51,109 nt of DNA from Roseivirga sp. UBA6061. GTDB lineage: Bacteria; Bacteroidota; Bacteroidia; Cytophagales; Cyclobacteriaceae. The stretch is from the NCBI GenBank assembly GCA_002427745.1, contig DIYF01000097.1:1-51109 (forward strand). The letters run 5' to 3'. Both the position numbers and the translations under genes were made by a program. The notes under the pieces are model-generated. The model did not search any database. It was not told the DNA's origin and was given only the letters and a program-made list of their open reading frames with translations. Positions 39,886 through 49,973 of the stretch are shown piece by piece (positions within the stretch are counted from its first letter, which is position 1; every line of letters starts with the position of its first letter).

Positions 39886-40899
39886 ATGAAATACAGACAA
39901 CTTGGAAAAAGCGGATTAATTGTATCAGAGCTGGCCCTGGGCACTATGCTGTTTGGCGAGACAGGTGCCAGAGGTACTGCAGAAAAAGAGGCAATTGATC
40001 AGGTACATCTTTTCCTCGATCAAGGGGGAAATCATATCGATTGTGCAAATGTATATGCAGGGGGCATCTCAGAAGAGATCACCGGCAAGGCCATTAGCGA
40101 CAGGCGGGACCAGGTAGTCCTGGCTAGCAAAGTGAGGTTTCCTATGAGTGAGGAGGTCAATGATCAGGGACTCTCAAGAAGGCATATCATAGCCTCGGTA
40201 GAGGCGAGTCTCAGACGGCTGAATACTGATTGCCTCGACCTGCTATATATGCATAGCTGGGATCCGCTTACACCCATAGAGGAATCACTCCGGGCTTTGG
40301 ATGATCTGGTAAAACAGGGCAAAATACGTTATACAGGGGTGTCTAACTTTAAAGCCTGGCAAATGATGAAGGCGCTGGGTGTGTCAAAACAGCACAATTG
40401 GGTGGGGTTCATTGCCGCTCAATATCAGTACAGTCTTGTAAAGCGAGACCTCGAATATGAGTTTACAGATTTGTGTGAATCGGAGGGAGTAGGGCTGGTA
40501 CCCTGGGGGCCTCTGGGAGGAGGTTTTCTAAGTGGTAAATATCATCCTGACGAGCGGCCAACAGAGGGGCGCATCAGCACTACAGCTGATCATACGGAAG
40601 AAGCCTGGGAGCGAAGGAGTAACGCTCAGAACTGGGCAATTCTTGAGCAGGTTATGACGATTGCCGCAGCCCGTAATATGAGTATTCCACAAGTGGCCTT
40701 ACTATGGGTAAAGCAGCAGCCGGCTGTTTCGTCTGTTATACTGGGGGCCAGAACTATGGTTCAGCTTAGGGATAACTTACAGGCGCAGGAACTGTCTCTT
40801 ACCGGGGAAGAACTACAAAAGCTGAATGAGGTAAGCCAGCTTCCTGAGTTATATCCTTATCGTATGATTGAAGCTTATGCCCAAAGAAAGCTTCCCTGA
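39886..40899 (+). CDS. Aldo/keto reductase
   Basis: A 337-residue NADPH-dependent aldo/keto reductase of the YajO/YghZ-like group. The catalytic tetrad is visible: D52 and Y57 in HIDCANVYAGG, K82 in LASKVRF and H123 in LYMHSWDP. NADP-binding residues are in the C-terminal region around SSVILGARTMVQLRDN. The start ATG at 39886 is used; a GTG at 39871 would add five residues without a better site. It is cytosolic and reduces small aldehydes or ketones; the physiological substrate is not predictable. It is a single-gene unit with no clear partner. Confidence 0.92.
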   Translation: MKYRQLGKSGLIVSELALGTMLFGETGARGTAEKEAIDQVHLFLDQGGNHIDCANVYAGGISEEITGKAISDRRDQVVLASKVRFPMSEEVNDQGLSRRHIIASVEASLRRLNTDCLDLLYMHSWDPLTPIEESLRALDDLVKQGKIRYTGVSNFKAWQMMKALGVSKQHNWVGFIAAQYQYSLVKRDLEYEFTDLCESEGVGLVPWGPLGGGFLSGKYHPDERPTEGRISTTADHTEEAWERRSNAQNWAILEQVMTIAAARNMSIPQVALLWVKQQPAVSSVILGARTMVQLRDNLQAQELSLTGEELQKLNEVSQLPELYPYRMIEAYAQRKLP

Positions 40900-41207
40900 G
40901 ACATCTTAGGATCATAGTCGTGGCAGACTGTGGCATAGAGACAGGGCCTTGTATTTCTAAATCTTTCTCGAGTGTACCGTAAAGGTACCGGAGTGACTGA
41001 TAACCACTTTGTTCAATGTCAAAAGGGGGATTTTTCGGTGACAGGGGCATACCATTGATATAATCATAGGGTTTGTTGTGCTGAGCATTTTTTAATTTTT
41101 CTGAGAATAAGCTAAACCTTTGTTCTCAGGGGAAGTCTTATTTCCGAACCAATACAGCCGAAACACTTCCAGTAAAAGCATGTTTAAACATTGATCGGTT
41201 TATCCTT
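40900..41207. other. Gene-free gap with one hairpin
   Basis: This 308-nt gap holds a 7-bp hairpin CTGAGAA/TTCTCAG (41101-41107 and 41123-41129). It holds no open frame worth calling. A promoter for the large surface protein probably lies in its last 100 nt, but no clean consensus is seen. Confidence 0.5.
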
Positions 41208-44200
41208 TTGAGATCAGCTTCCAAATACTTTCACAAACTCTGGCTGTCACTGTCGCTTCTGCTACTCTTAAGTACCCCTGGTTTTACACAGGTCTCTACT
41301 GAGGGCACAGATTTCTGGTTGGGTTTTCTTCAGAATGCCGATGGCGGTCAGGCATCATCCCTCGAGATTTTTATTACCAGTAAGCAGACAGCCTCTGGCA
41401 CTATTGTAGTGCTTCAGGACGGCAGGCAGGTCAATTTCAATGTCAGTCCCGGAACTACTTTTAAATACGTGGTATCAGATGCCACGAATAATCCCTTTGC
41501 CGCCAGTGGTTCAGGTACCATCAGTACCAAGGGAATTCACATTACTTCAGATGTAGACGTAAGCGTTTACGCCTTTAACAAGCGAAACCTCAGCGCAGAT
41601 GCCACAGTGATCTTACCAACCCCCACTTTGGGGCAGGAATACATTGTGGCCTCATACTTCGAGAACTCTGGTCAGAACAATATTGAATCGGAATTTCTGG
41701 TAGTGGGTACTGAAAACAATACCAGCATAGAGATTACCCCAAGTGTGCCTACCATAGACGGCAAGGCCGCGGGAGTACCCTTTACTGTTACCCTGAATCA
41801 GGGGCAGGCCATCCAACTGCAGGCACTTGGAGACCTGACAGGCAGTGAGGTGAAATCAGTATCGACTGACCCCACTGAGTGTAAGAACTTTGCCGTTTTC
41901 GGTGGAAATAAATGGACCCGCATTGGCAACTGCGGAGGAGCCAATGATCAGCTTTACGAACAGCTATTTCCGGTTAATACCTGGGGCAAGAGTTTTACCC
42001 TGGTGCCTTTCCTGGGAAGAAATTCCAATGGAGACCTTTATCGAATTATAGCTTCTGAAAATAATACCTCTATCACAATCAACGAGGGGGGAGCACTGAA
42101 TACCTTTTCATTGAGTAGCCGTGGTGACTTTTTTACCGGAAATGTGAGCGATGCTACTAGCATATCGGCCGATAAACCTATACAACTGGTTCAGTTCAGC
42201 AAAAGTCAGTGTGCGGAAATCGGGGGCAATAACAACAGCCCAGGTGACCCCTTTATGCTTATGATCAGTCCTGATGAGCAGCTACTCAATGAAGTAACCT
42301 TCAACACACTTGACTCCGATGTGATTGATAATTATTACACGACCATCATTACCAAAACCAGCTCAAGAGCAGAGGTGACATTGAATGGTACCCCCATCTC
42401 AAACTTTAACTGGACCACTATTTCCGGAAACAATGAACTGTCTTATGCCCGAATTAACCTGATCGGAAATACAGACTACACGGTAGTGGCTCCGGACGGT
42501 TTTATCAGCTACGTATATGGCTTCGGGGTCATTGAGTCCTTCGGTTATGCTGCCGGGGCCAGTCTTGAAACGCTCAACCTGCAGGTAGTAGGGGTAGATG
42601 AAACCATCGGACTGATTGTGAATGAGGGCTGCCTTAACTCACAAACAACATTTTCGGCCGACTTCGAAACACCACCCGGTCAGGAGCCCCGTTTCAATGC
42701 CTTTGAATGGGATTTTGGTGATGGCAGTACTTCCGATGAGCAGAATCCTGTGCATACTTATAGCAGCCCCGGTACCTATGAGGTTTTTCTTATTGCCTCT
42801 AATGGAACAGGTGCCTGTGGTACTTCACAGACCGTAAATCGTACGGTGGTGATTACCGAGGCGATTATTGATGAGTTCAACGGTCCTGTATCAGTTTGTC
42901 CTGATGTGGAAGGTGTGGTTTATAGTGTGGTGGGGGCTGCTGATAATACCTATCAGTGGGAAGTATCTGGCGGTGTGATCACGGGTGGTGGCGATGGACC
43001 GGAAATAACCATTGACTGGGGGGCAGCCAATGACAATGCTTCCGTAACGGTGACACCGATTAACTACCTGGGCTGTATAGGAGAGCCTGTGACCCTGGAT
43101 ATAAAGATCAACAAGCGACTGGAGCCGGCTTTGCCGACAGGTCCTGCAGAGGTATGTTTTGCGGACTTTATGGCTGTAGAGTATTCAACTCCGGCCACTA
43201 CAGGTTCAGAATATGAGTGGTTCATAGAAGGAGGAAGCTTTCTATCTGCTAACAATTCGAATACCGTGATGGTAGCCTGGGATGGGGTAGGCATACCGGG
43301 CAGAATCTGGTACAGAGAGTTTAACCCTGATATTTCGGACTGTGAGGGCTTTTCTGAAGCTGTGGATATTGTCGTTTACCCCGACCTGGAAATCGTTCCG
43401 GATGTTACAGATGTGTTGTGCTTTGGAGATGCGAATGGCAGCGTGGACTTTGCGGTTACCGGTGGGAAACCGGGTGGTTACACATTAAGGTTTCAGGGCA
43501 ATGATCTGCCCGTAACCGCCATTTCGGGACTTACGGCCGGAAACTACACAGCCACTGTCGTAGATATTTTAGGTTGCACCAGGGATGTGGATTTTACAGT
43601 GGGTACACCTGAAGTTTTGGCCATCAGTGATATGACCCTGCTGGACGTTCGGTGTTTTCAGGAGCGCAATGGCAGCATTACCCTGAACCTGACCGGAGGT
43701 ACGCCTACAACTACAGGAGCTTATCGCTATGCCTTGACAGGCAATGGCAGAACAGATTCGGGACTGAGCGATTTGCCCTCGATCAATGATCTGGAAGCGG
43801 GCAGCTATACCATCACTGTTAGCGATGAAAACGGCTGTGAAACCAGTACCGATTTTGTGATCAATGAACCGGACCTGTTGGAGCCTGACCTGGAGACGCT
43901 CATTAACCAACCGATCTGTCCCGATGCAAGTGATGGTACCGCCTACGTAGAGGCCAAGGGAGGCACCCCTGACTATCAGTTTTTCTGGAGTAATAATGAG
44001 ACGGTAGATGAACAGGAGGGAATGAACTTTTCCCGGGGCACCTACACTGTGAGAATTGTGGATGCCAATGGTTGCGAAACTTCCCTGGAAGTAGAGGTAA
44101 TTGAACGTTTCCCTAAGATTTTTATTCCTACTGCTTTCAGTCCCAACGGTGATGGCGAAAATGAACTGTTCAGGCCGGTAACTGATTGCGATTTACAGTA

Positions 44201-44393
44201 TAGCGTTCAGGTTTTTAACAAATGGGGAACCATCGTTTATGCCTCCTCTGATATCACAGCAGGCTGGGATGGCACGCTCAACGGACAACCTGCTCCTGAT
44301 GGTAAATACAGCTATATCATCTTCTATGCCGGCTCACTCAATGGTGTCAGCTTTGAAGAAACACTGCGTGGTACCTTGAGGCTTGTGCGATAA
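41208..44393 (+). CDS. Large T9SS-sorted surface protein (IgGFc-binding-like, PKD, SprB repeats)
   Basis: A 1061-residue exported surface protein. The signal is at residues 1-28 (LWLSLSLLLLLSTPGFTQ). Residues ~30-455 resemble an IgGFc-binding N-terminal region (VSTEGTDFWLGFLQNADGG). A PKD domain is near 485-550 (EWDFGDGSTSDEQNPVHTYS), further PKD-like modules follow to ~730, then three SprB-type repeats of ~80 residues (VLCFGDANGSVDFAVTGGKP, VRCFQERNGSITLNLTGGTP). The last ~85 residues are a gliding-motility-type C-terminal domain (FIPTAFSPNGDGENELFRP), the type B signal for type IX secretion. The start is a TTG, with no in-frame ATG nearby. Probably an adhesin. Confidence 0.9.
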   Translation: MRSASKYFHKLWLSLSLLLLLSTPGFTQVSTEGTDFWLGFLQNADGGQASSLEIFITSKQTASGTIVVLQDGRQVNFNVSPGTTFKYVVSDATNNPFAASGSGTISTKGIHITSDVDVSVYAFNKRNLSADATVILPTPTLGQEYIVASYFENSGQNNIESEFLVVGTENNTSIEITPSVPTIDGKAAGVPFTVTLNQGQAIQLQALGDLTGSEVKSVSTDPTECKNFAVFGGNKWTRIGNCGGANDQLYEQLFPVNTWGKSFTLVPFLGRNSNGDLYRIIASENNTSITINEGGALNTFSLSSRGDFFTGNVSDATSISADKPIQLVQFSKSQCAEIGGNNNSPGDPFMLMISPDEQLLNEVTFNTLDSDVIDNYYTTIITKTSSRAEVTLNGTPISNFNWTTISGNNELSYARINLIGNTDYTVVAPDGFISYVYGFGVIESFGYAAGASLETLNLQVVGVDETIGLIVNEGCLNSQTTFSADFETPPGQEPRFNAFEWDFGDGSTSDEQNPVHTYSSPGTYEVFLIASNGTGACGTSQTVNRTVVITEAIIDEFNGPVSVCPDVEGVVYSVVGAADNTYQWEVSGGVITGGGDGPEITIDWGAANDNASVTVTPINYLGCIGEPVTLDIKINKRLEPALPTGPAEVCFADFMAVEYSTPATTGSEYEWFIEGGSFLSANNSNTVMVAWDGVGIPGRIWYREFNPDISDCEGFSEAVDIVVYPDLEIVPDVTDVLCFGDANGSVDFAVTGGKPGGYTLRFQGNDLPVTAISGLTAGNYTATVVDILGCTRDVDFTVGTPEVLAISDMTLLDVRCFQERNGSITLNLTGGTPTTTGAYRYALTGNGRTDSGLSDLPSINDLEAGSYTITVSDENGCETSTDFVINEPDLLEPDLETLINQPICPDASDGTAYVEAKGGTPDYQFFWSNNETVDEQEGMNFSRGTYTVRIVDANGCETSLEVEVIERFPKIFIPTAFSPNGDGENELFRPVTDCDLQYSVQVFNKWGTIVYASSDITAGWDGTLNGQPAPDGKYSYIIFYAGSLNGVSFEETLRGTLRLVR

Positions 44394-44447
44394 ATCTCGC
44401 ATGTCCTTCCACTAGTCGCTTGCGCTCCAACTCCACCAGTCTCACCA

Positions 44448-44470
44448 GTCGCTCGTGTTTCACGAGTGAC
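44448..44470. repeat. Intergenic palindrome GTCGCTCGTG-TTT-CACGAGTGAC
   Basis: A 10-bp stem with one G-U pair and a 3-nt loop, in the 319-nt gap after the surface-protein gene (44394-44712). A short GAGTGACAGCC echo follows at about 44490. It looks like a dispersed intergenic repeat. Confidence 0.65.
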
Positions 44471-44556
44471 GGCATCCAGGTTTCTTAACCCCACCGAGTG
44501 ACAGCCTCTCTGTTTCCTGCAGGTACAATACTAACAGGGTGCTTGTGCCCATTGTT

Positions 44557-44580
44557 GTTACAGGGTGGAGACCCTGTGAC
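44557..44580. repeat. Intergenic palindrome GTTACAGGGT-GGAG-ACCCTGTGAC
   Basis: A 10-bp stem with one T-G wobble and a 4-nt loop. Its reverse strand (AGGGTCTCC core) resembles the palindromes at 175-202 and 359-386, suggesting one dispersed repeat family. Confidence 0.65.
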
Positions 44581-44712
44581 AGAAGTAGACTGAAAGAACT
44601 CTACCCAACTTTAGACCGCCTTTCTTTCCGAAACTCAACTCTATTGCGTTATTTCAATTTCTCTGTTCAGCGGTGATTTTCAGGATGCCGGACAGAAACC
44701 AAACCAAACCCT

Positions 44713-47700
44713 GTGCCTTTAACGATTTACAGATCATCAGCCGGCTCCGGCAAAACCTTTACCCTCGTAAAAGAGTACCTGAAGCTCATTCTTAAAAGGC
44801 CCAGAGACTTTCAGCATATACTGGCTATCACCTTTACCAATAAAGCCACGGAAGAAATGAAGAGCCGTGTGCTCAAAAGCCTGCTGGAAATAGCCAAAGG
44901 GGAGCCTACCGCCATGGCGCAGGTACTAATCGCAGAATTTGAAGGAAAGTTCAGTCCTGCCGTGATTCAACTGAAGGCAGAAGAGGCCTATGAACTGATC
45001 ATTCACAATTATAGTCGCTTTGAGATCAGTACGATCGATAGCTTCTTCAGCCGGGTGGTCCGCTCTTTTTCCAGAGAGCTGGATATTCCCATGAGCTATG
45101 AGCTGGAAATGAACACAGCACTGGCACTGGATGAGGCAGTGGCGCAGCTCTTCAGAAGCCTGGGGCAGCAGAAAGAGCTGAGGCTCTGGTTGGAGCAATA
45201 CACCTTTGATCAGATTGAGAATGACAAGTCGTGGAATGTAGAAGGCAATATCCATGAGCTGGGACGTAACCTCTTCAAAGAGCAGTTTCAGGAGGGGTTT
45301 ATACATGTAGATGTAACCTTACCGCGACTGACAGAACTGGTAGCTGAGATGAAAAAGGTGATTGACCAGTACAAACGAACGATGGTCAATGCGGCCCGCC
45401 AGGCGATCAAGGCCATGGAAGATGCGGGCCTGAGCCCGGATGACTTTACCGGAAAAAGCAGGGGACCGGCCAATACCTTTTTCAAAATCGTAGAGAAAGA
45501 AGACTTTGAGCTCAACAAAACTTTTGTGGCAACTGCCAACGGTGAAAAAAGCTGGTATGCAAAGAAGTCTGATAAAGCAGATCTGATAGAACAGATGCTG
45601 GCCGGAAGCTTTGGGGAGGCGATAGAAACCCTGCTGAAATGCGTGAATAAACATGAACGAAACTATCGTACCACGCTGGCGCTCTTCAGAAACATTTATG
45701 CTTTTGGTTTGCTGGAGGCACTTAACTCTAACCTGAAAGACTACAGGGATGAGCAGAATATCATGCTCATCTCAGATAATAACGCGCTGATCCGTGAGAT
45801 TGTGAGGCAGGATGATGCTCCCTTTATCTTCGAAAAGATCGGGAGTTTCTTCAAGCATATTCTGATTGATGAGTTTCAGGACACTTCCAATTTTCAATGG
45901 AACAATCTGCTCCCCCTGGTGCTCAATTCACTGGCCACGGGTAATGAGGTACTGATCGTAGGAGATGTCAAACAGTCCATCTACCGCTTCAGAGGAGGCA
46001 ATATGAGACTACTGTTAGAGCAGATAGAGAAAGACCTGATCAATTTCCGTGAGGTCATCAAATACAGAAATCTGGAGGAAAACTATCGCAGTCTCGAAGG
46101 CATAGTACAGTTCAACAACGCATTTTTTGATCAGTTACACAGGTCTTTGGACCGTATAGAGCATGTCAGTGATATGGCCTTTATTGAGAGAGCCTACGAA
46201 GGACACAGGCAAATTCCCCGGCAGGCAGCAGGAGGCTATGTTCAGGTACTGCTTTATCAGCCTGACGAAAGTATAGAACAAAGCTGGAAAGAGAGGGCGC
46301 TGGACAGCCTGGTCACCAATATTCAGGAAAACCTTGATCAGGGGTATGATTACAGTGATATCCTGGTGCTGGTCAACCGAAACGGGGACATGCCGGATAT
46401 TGCCTCTCATCTGCTCAAACATGACTTTCCCTTTGTTTCAGAACGATCGCTGATGCTGGGAAACAATCAGCTCATCCGCTTTTTGATCGAAGTACTTTAC
46501 TTCCTTCAGTCAGAAGAAGATGATATCGGCCTGGTAAACCTCACGCATCTCTACCGGAGTATGAAAGGTGAGGCGCAGTTGGATCATATGATCAAAAGAA
46601 CCTATTCAGTAGAAGACCTGGCTGCCCTGGGTTTGCCTTCTGCCTTTCTTGACAACCGCAGGGCGCTGGCGCAGCTGCCACTTTTCGACCTTATAGAGCA
46701 ACTCCTGCTGCTGTTTGATTTCAGAGCTGAATCGGATGTATTTGTTCAGAAGTTCCAGGACCTGCTGTTAGAGCAGAGCCAAAAGGGTGTTCACAGCATC
46801 CATGGCTTTCTTGAATGGTGGGCCGATCAGGGAAAAGACAGCACCATTGCCGGCAATGAAAATACCAATGCGATCAAGATCATGTCAGTTCATAAATCCA
46901 AAGGACTGGAAGCACCCATTGTCATGATCCCCTTCACTGATTACAGCTTTCTGCCTAATGCCAGACTGCACTCTTTCTGGACAAGAGAAGTACCGGAGTA
47001 CCTGAGTGACTTGTCCTTTGTACCTCTCAATTATTCCAAAGCCGGACTGATCAATACAGACTTTGAAGATGCTTTTCTTGAAGAAACACTGGAAAGCGTC
47101 ATGGATTCGCTGAACAAGACCTATGTGGCCTTTACCAGGGCCAGAGAGAAACTCTATATTTCCGGACCACACCAGACACCCCGGTCATCCGGTTCCTTCC
47201 ATCAGGTCAATCATTTTCTCGAGTTTATTCTGGAAGACTGTGAACTGGACATTACCAAAAGTGATGGGAGCCATGTACTGAAGTTTGAATACCTGAAGAG
47301 TCAGCCAAAAACTGCAGAACCTGAGCCGGGAGAAGAGGTAATGGAAATGGATACTTATCCCAAAGCCTCCTATATAGAGCATTTGTCGATCAGGCCCGAT
47401 TCCGATCGGTTTTTTATGCTCCAGGATACAGAAGGGGCGGAGAATATTTCCATGGGGCACCAGGTACATGAAGTACTCTCACTCATGGCCAGTGCTTTTG
47501 ATGCAGAGGCGGTGGTCAGGCAACTGCTGGCAGAAGGTACTGTGCTGGCCAAAGATGTGAACAAGATAAAGGAAAGGGTAAATCGTCTGATGCAGCATCC
47601 TCAAATGCAGGCCTGGTTTGCATCTGACTATGAGGTGTTTACAGAAAGAGAGCTTACCTATCAGGGGAAAATACTAAGGCCTGACCGGGTTATGGTAAAA

Positions 47701-47862
47701 GGGGAGGAGGCCATTATTCTCGACTATAAAAAAGAGAAAAAAGAAAAGAGCCACGAGACTCAGGTAAAGCGCTATATAGAAGCAATACATGCCCTGGGCT
47801 ACCCGAAAACCACAGGATATGTGGTGTACGTAGATCCTGTGGAGATTATGGAGGTGGTGTAA
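44713..47862 (+). CDS. AddA/RecB-like UvrD helicase-nuclease
   Basis: A 1049-residue ATP-dependent DNA helicase-exonuclease for double-strand break repair. Helicase motifs: Walker A SSAGSGKT (residues 8-15), motif Ia ITFTNKATEEMKSR, Walker B IDEFQDTS (D386, E387), motif III GDVKQSIYRFRGGN (417-430), motif V MSVHKSKGLEAP and motif VI VAFTRAREKLYI. The C-terminal PD-(D/E)xK nuclease is intact: D991 in RPDRV, D1004-Y-K1006, and QVKRYIEAI. The start is GTG, which places the Walker A motif close to the N-terminus as usual. The AddB partner normally found next door in Bacteroidota is not present in this window. It would act in the cytoplasm on DNA ends. Confidence 0.92.
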   Translation: MPLTIYRSSAGSGKTFTLVKEYLKLILKRPRDFQHILAITFTNKATEEMKSRVLKSLLEIAKGEPTAMAQVLIAEFEGKFSPAVIQLKAEEAYELIIHNYSRFEISTIDSFFSRVVRSFSRELDIPMSYELEMNTALALDEAVAQLFRSLGQQKELRLWLEQYTFDQIENDKSWNVEGNIHELGRNLFKEQFQEGFIHVDVTLPRLTELVAEMKKVIDQYKRTMVNAARQAIKAMEDAGLSPDDFTGKSRGPANTFFKIVEKEDFELNKTFVATANGEKSWYAKKSDKADLIEQMLAGSFGEAIETLLKCVNKHERNYRTTLALFRNIYAFGLLEALNSNLKDYRDEQNIMLISDNNALIREIVRQDDAPFIFEKIGSFFKHILIDEFQDTSNFQWNNLLPLVLNSLATGNEVLIVGDVKQSIYRFRGGNMRLLLEQIEKDLINFREVIKYRNLEENYRSLEGIVQFNNAFFDQLHRSLDRIEHVSDMAFIERAYEGHRQIPRQAAGGYVQVLLYQPDESIEQSWKERALDSLVTNIQENLDQGYDYSDILVLVNRNGDMPDIASHLLKHDFPFVSERSLMLGNNQLIRFLIEVLYFLQSEEDDIGLVNLTHLYRSMKGEAQLDHMIKRTYSVEDLAALGLPSAFLDNRRALAQLPLFDLIEQLLLLFDFRAESDVFVQKFQDLLLEQSQKGVHSIHGFLEWWADQGKDSTIAGNENTNAIKIMSVHKSKGLEAPIVMIPFTDYSFLPNARLHSFWTREVPEYLSDLSFVPLNYSKAGLINTDFEDAFLEETLESVMDSLNKTYVAFTRAREKLYISGPHQTPRSSGSFHQVNHFLEFILEDCELDITKSDGSHVLKFEYLKSQPKTAEPEPGEEVMEMDTYPKASYIEHLSIRPDSDRFFMLQDTEGAENISMGHQVHEVLSLMASAFDAEAVVRQLLAEGTVLAKDVNKIKERVNRLMQHPQMQAWFASDYEVFTERELTYQGKILRPDRVMVKGEEAIILDYKKEKKEKSHETQVKRYIEAIHALGYPKTTGYVVYVDPVEIMEVV

Positions 47863-47960
47863 AACCGGCCCGTAAATTTCATTTTATCCCATTTTCGCAA
47901 AATAGACCGCAAGAATTGATCGTTTAGTTGTATAACTTAATATTTAGTTAATCAACTGTT

Positions 47961-49142
47961 ATGAAACGATTTATCCTCACAATTACTCTTTTCATCAGCC
48001 CTATCATGCTTGTTTGCCAGATTTCCGCGGCTGAATTAATGAAAATCTCTTCTCAGAAAGTGCTCGATCTGGAGTCTGTCGAGTATGACTTTCGCGCTGA
48101 ACGCTATTTTCCCTCAGGTCATTTTTCGCGACATGAAAGCCATGTGGTACTCAAGAACATTGATACGGTCGCACATCCGGTGTATTCGGTTAAAGGCATA
48201 CGCTACCTTTCAGTAAAGGATGAAACCTATTCTGTCGATTTTTCCAGGGGAGTAACCGACTCTTACCTTATTGATTACGATAAGAAAAGTTTCGAGGAAT
48301 TCTCAAATAACATGGCCGGCATAGCCCAGCTACAGATAATGGGTGTGCGCGTACTGGGCAGCAGCTTCAATCATTTTGTAAGGAAGAACCCGATGAACGT
48401 TGAGGAAGGAAAAGTGTTTGAACTGGAAGGCGAGAAGGAGTATGGCGGAGAAGTATGCTATGAGATCAGCACGGCCTATAAGACTGATAGCTGGGGTAAG
48501 TTCTACTGGTATATCGCCAAGCGTGATTCACTTCCCAGAGGCTACGTGTTTGAGGACGGTACCAATGAGGTTTTTATGAAACGGAAAAATTTTAACCCAG
48601 GCCCGGAGTCTTTCGTTCTCGAAGAACCGGAAGGTTTTGACAGCCAGCATATTACAGAAAGAAATCTGGATGAATCCTTCGTTCATATCGGGGAGGCCGA
48701 TAAAAGCGGTATTGACTTTCCTGAAGGTAGTTTTACACCAGAATGGCAGGCCACAGACATGCAGGGCAATAGCTGGTCATCGGGTAAGCTGAAGAGCAAA
48801 GTGGCTGTGCTGGACTTTTGGGGAATATGGTGTGCACCCTGTTTGCGGGCTATGCCCAAGGTGCAAAAACTGTATGATGAATTCAGAGAAGCGGGGGTAG
48901 AGGTAATAGGCTTTGATATCAAGGATAAAAAGGAGAATATCACTCCCTTTCTGCAAAGAAACAACTACAGCTATACCATTATTCCTCAGGCAGAAGAAAT
49001 TGCCGCCAGGTTTAAAATCAGGTCTTATCCAACCATTTTTATTATAGATCAGCAGGGCAAAGTTATCCATGCAGAAAAAGGGTTCCGGTCTAATGCTTAC
49101 GAAGAATGGGCTGATGTAATTAAAGAAGCACTCAGGAACTAG
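47961..49142 (+). CDS. Secreted TlpA-like thiol-disulfide protein with N-terminal extension
   Basis: A 393-residue exported protein. Signal peptide residues 1-23 (MKRFILTITLFISPIMLVCQ). Residues ~30-245 are a beta-rich domain of the LolA-like kind often fused to thioredoxin modules in Bacteroidota. Residues ~255-393 are a TlpA/AhpC-TSA redoxin with the motif WGIWCAPC (Cys291, Cys294) and cis-Pro in RSYPTIFII. It should reduce or oxidise disulfides in the periplasm. It lies 98 nt downstream of the helicase gene. A strong palindrome 29 nt after the stop ends transcription. Confidence 0.88.
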   Translation: MKRFILTITLFISPIMLVCQISAAELMKISSQKVLDLESVEYDFRAERYFPSGHFSRHESHVVLKNIDTVAHPVYSVKGIRYLSVKDETYSVDFSRGVTDSYLIDYDKKSFEEFSNNMAGIAQLQIMGVRVLGSSFNHFVRKNPMNVEEGKVFELEGEKEYGGEVCYEISTAYKTDSWGKFYWYIAKRDSLPRGYVFEDGTNEVFMKRKNFNPGPESFVLEEPEGFDSQHITERNLDESFVHIGEADKSGIDFPEGSFTPEWQATDMQGNSWSSGKLKSKVAVLDFWGIWCAPCLRAMPKVQKLYDEFREAGVEVIGFDIKDKKENITPFLQRNNYSYTIIPQAEEIAARFKIRSYPTIFIIDQQGKVIHAEKGFRSNAYEEWADVIKEALRN

Positions 49143-49164
49143 GTTTAACTGGTTTGAGTCAATT

Positions 49165-49971
49165 TCATTGTAAGGCCGGAGAATTTCCGGCCTTGCGGTA
49201 CTCGTCTGCTATAGCCCCGATAGCCATCAGCACAATGATGGCAATGAACGTGTAAAATGGCTCTATGATCCCTCCGTTGAGCTGAGGAAATACCGGCAAA
49301 GACTCTCCGGTTGAGTTGAGAAGTTGATGAAACAGGTGCACATACAAAAGGCTGCCGAAAGTCTTTTTGTAGAGCCAGCCCATAACGAAGGTCATAGACA
49401 CCACCATAATGGTGAAAGGCAATAGTTCCTGTCCGGCCTCGTGCCCTCCGTTGCGTAAGAACATGGGCATGTGAAAAGCCCACCAGATAACAGCCAGTAG
49501 CGCACAGGCTTTGAAATAGCCATATCTCTTCAACCAGGCATCGAATACAACACCCCGCCAGACGAACTCTTCGGTATTCAGAAATAACTGTAAGACGATA
49601 GCTGCCGCGAAGCGACTGATAATCACCTGTGGCGTCCATTTGGCTGGCCAGATAGTTTCTGACAGTTGAAAACCAGTATAGCTGGCTCCCAGAGAGAGTA
49701 GCCATGGCAGCAGAAAGACGGCCACAATCACCCAGCCGGCCGATTTCACTTTTGTAAATTTTGAGAACAGCTTTCTTATCCCGGTAATACCCGCATCCCG
49801 GTAAACGAATATCAGGGCAGCCATCAGCGCACCGAAGTACTGAAATATAACCAGCCCGTCTAAAGCCGGAGGGTAAGCGATGTCATAAGATTTCAGAAGG
49901 GAGGGAGTAATGCCAATCCAGCTGATAACAAAGGCCCAGACTATGGTGAGCCGTACATTCCGATCGTTCAT
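49165..49971 (-). CDS. CPBP family intramembrane metalloprotease
   Basis: A 268-residue multi-pass membrane protein of the CPBP/CAAX-protease (Rce1-like) family. Motif 1 is TEEFVWRGVVFDAW (E134, E135, R139) and motif 2 is WWAFHMPMF (H167). Some members cleave prenylated or bacteriocin-like substrates or act in immunity to bacteriocins, but the role here is unknown. About eight hydrophobic segments are visible. Its 3' end overlaps the palindrome that terminates the convergent TlpA-like gene. A 7-bp inverted repeat lies 2 nt upstream of the ATG. The membrane AraC regulator gene lies 56 nt upstream on the same strand. Confidence 0.88.
   Translation of the reverse strand: MNDRNVRLTIVWAFVISWIGITPSLLKSYDIAYPPALDGLVIFQYFGALMAALIFVYRDAGITGIRKLFSKFTKVKSAGWVIVAVFLLPWLLSLGASYTGFQLSETIWPAKWTPQVIISRFAAAIVLQLFLNTEEFVWRGVVFDAWLKRYGYFKACALLAVIWWAFHMPMFLRNGGHEAGQELLPFTIMVVSMTFVMGWLYKKTFGSLLYVHLFHQLLNSTGESLPVFPQLNGGIIEPFYTFIAIIVLMAIGAIADEYRKAGNSPALQ
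49172..49194. terminator. 9-bp palindrome, terminator overlapping a CDS end
   Basis: AAGGCCGGA-GAATT-TCCGGCCTT is a perfect stem 29 nt after the TlpA-like stop and inside the last codons of the convergent CPBP gene. It probably ends the + strand transcript. Confidence 0.6.
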
Positions 49972-49973
49972 GT

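Noticed and set aside
49145..49705. 186-residue open frame on the minus strand overlapping the CPBP protease gene
   Set aside because: Overlaps the intact CPBP coding frame in another phase; lacks family features.
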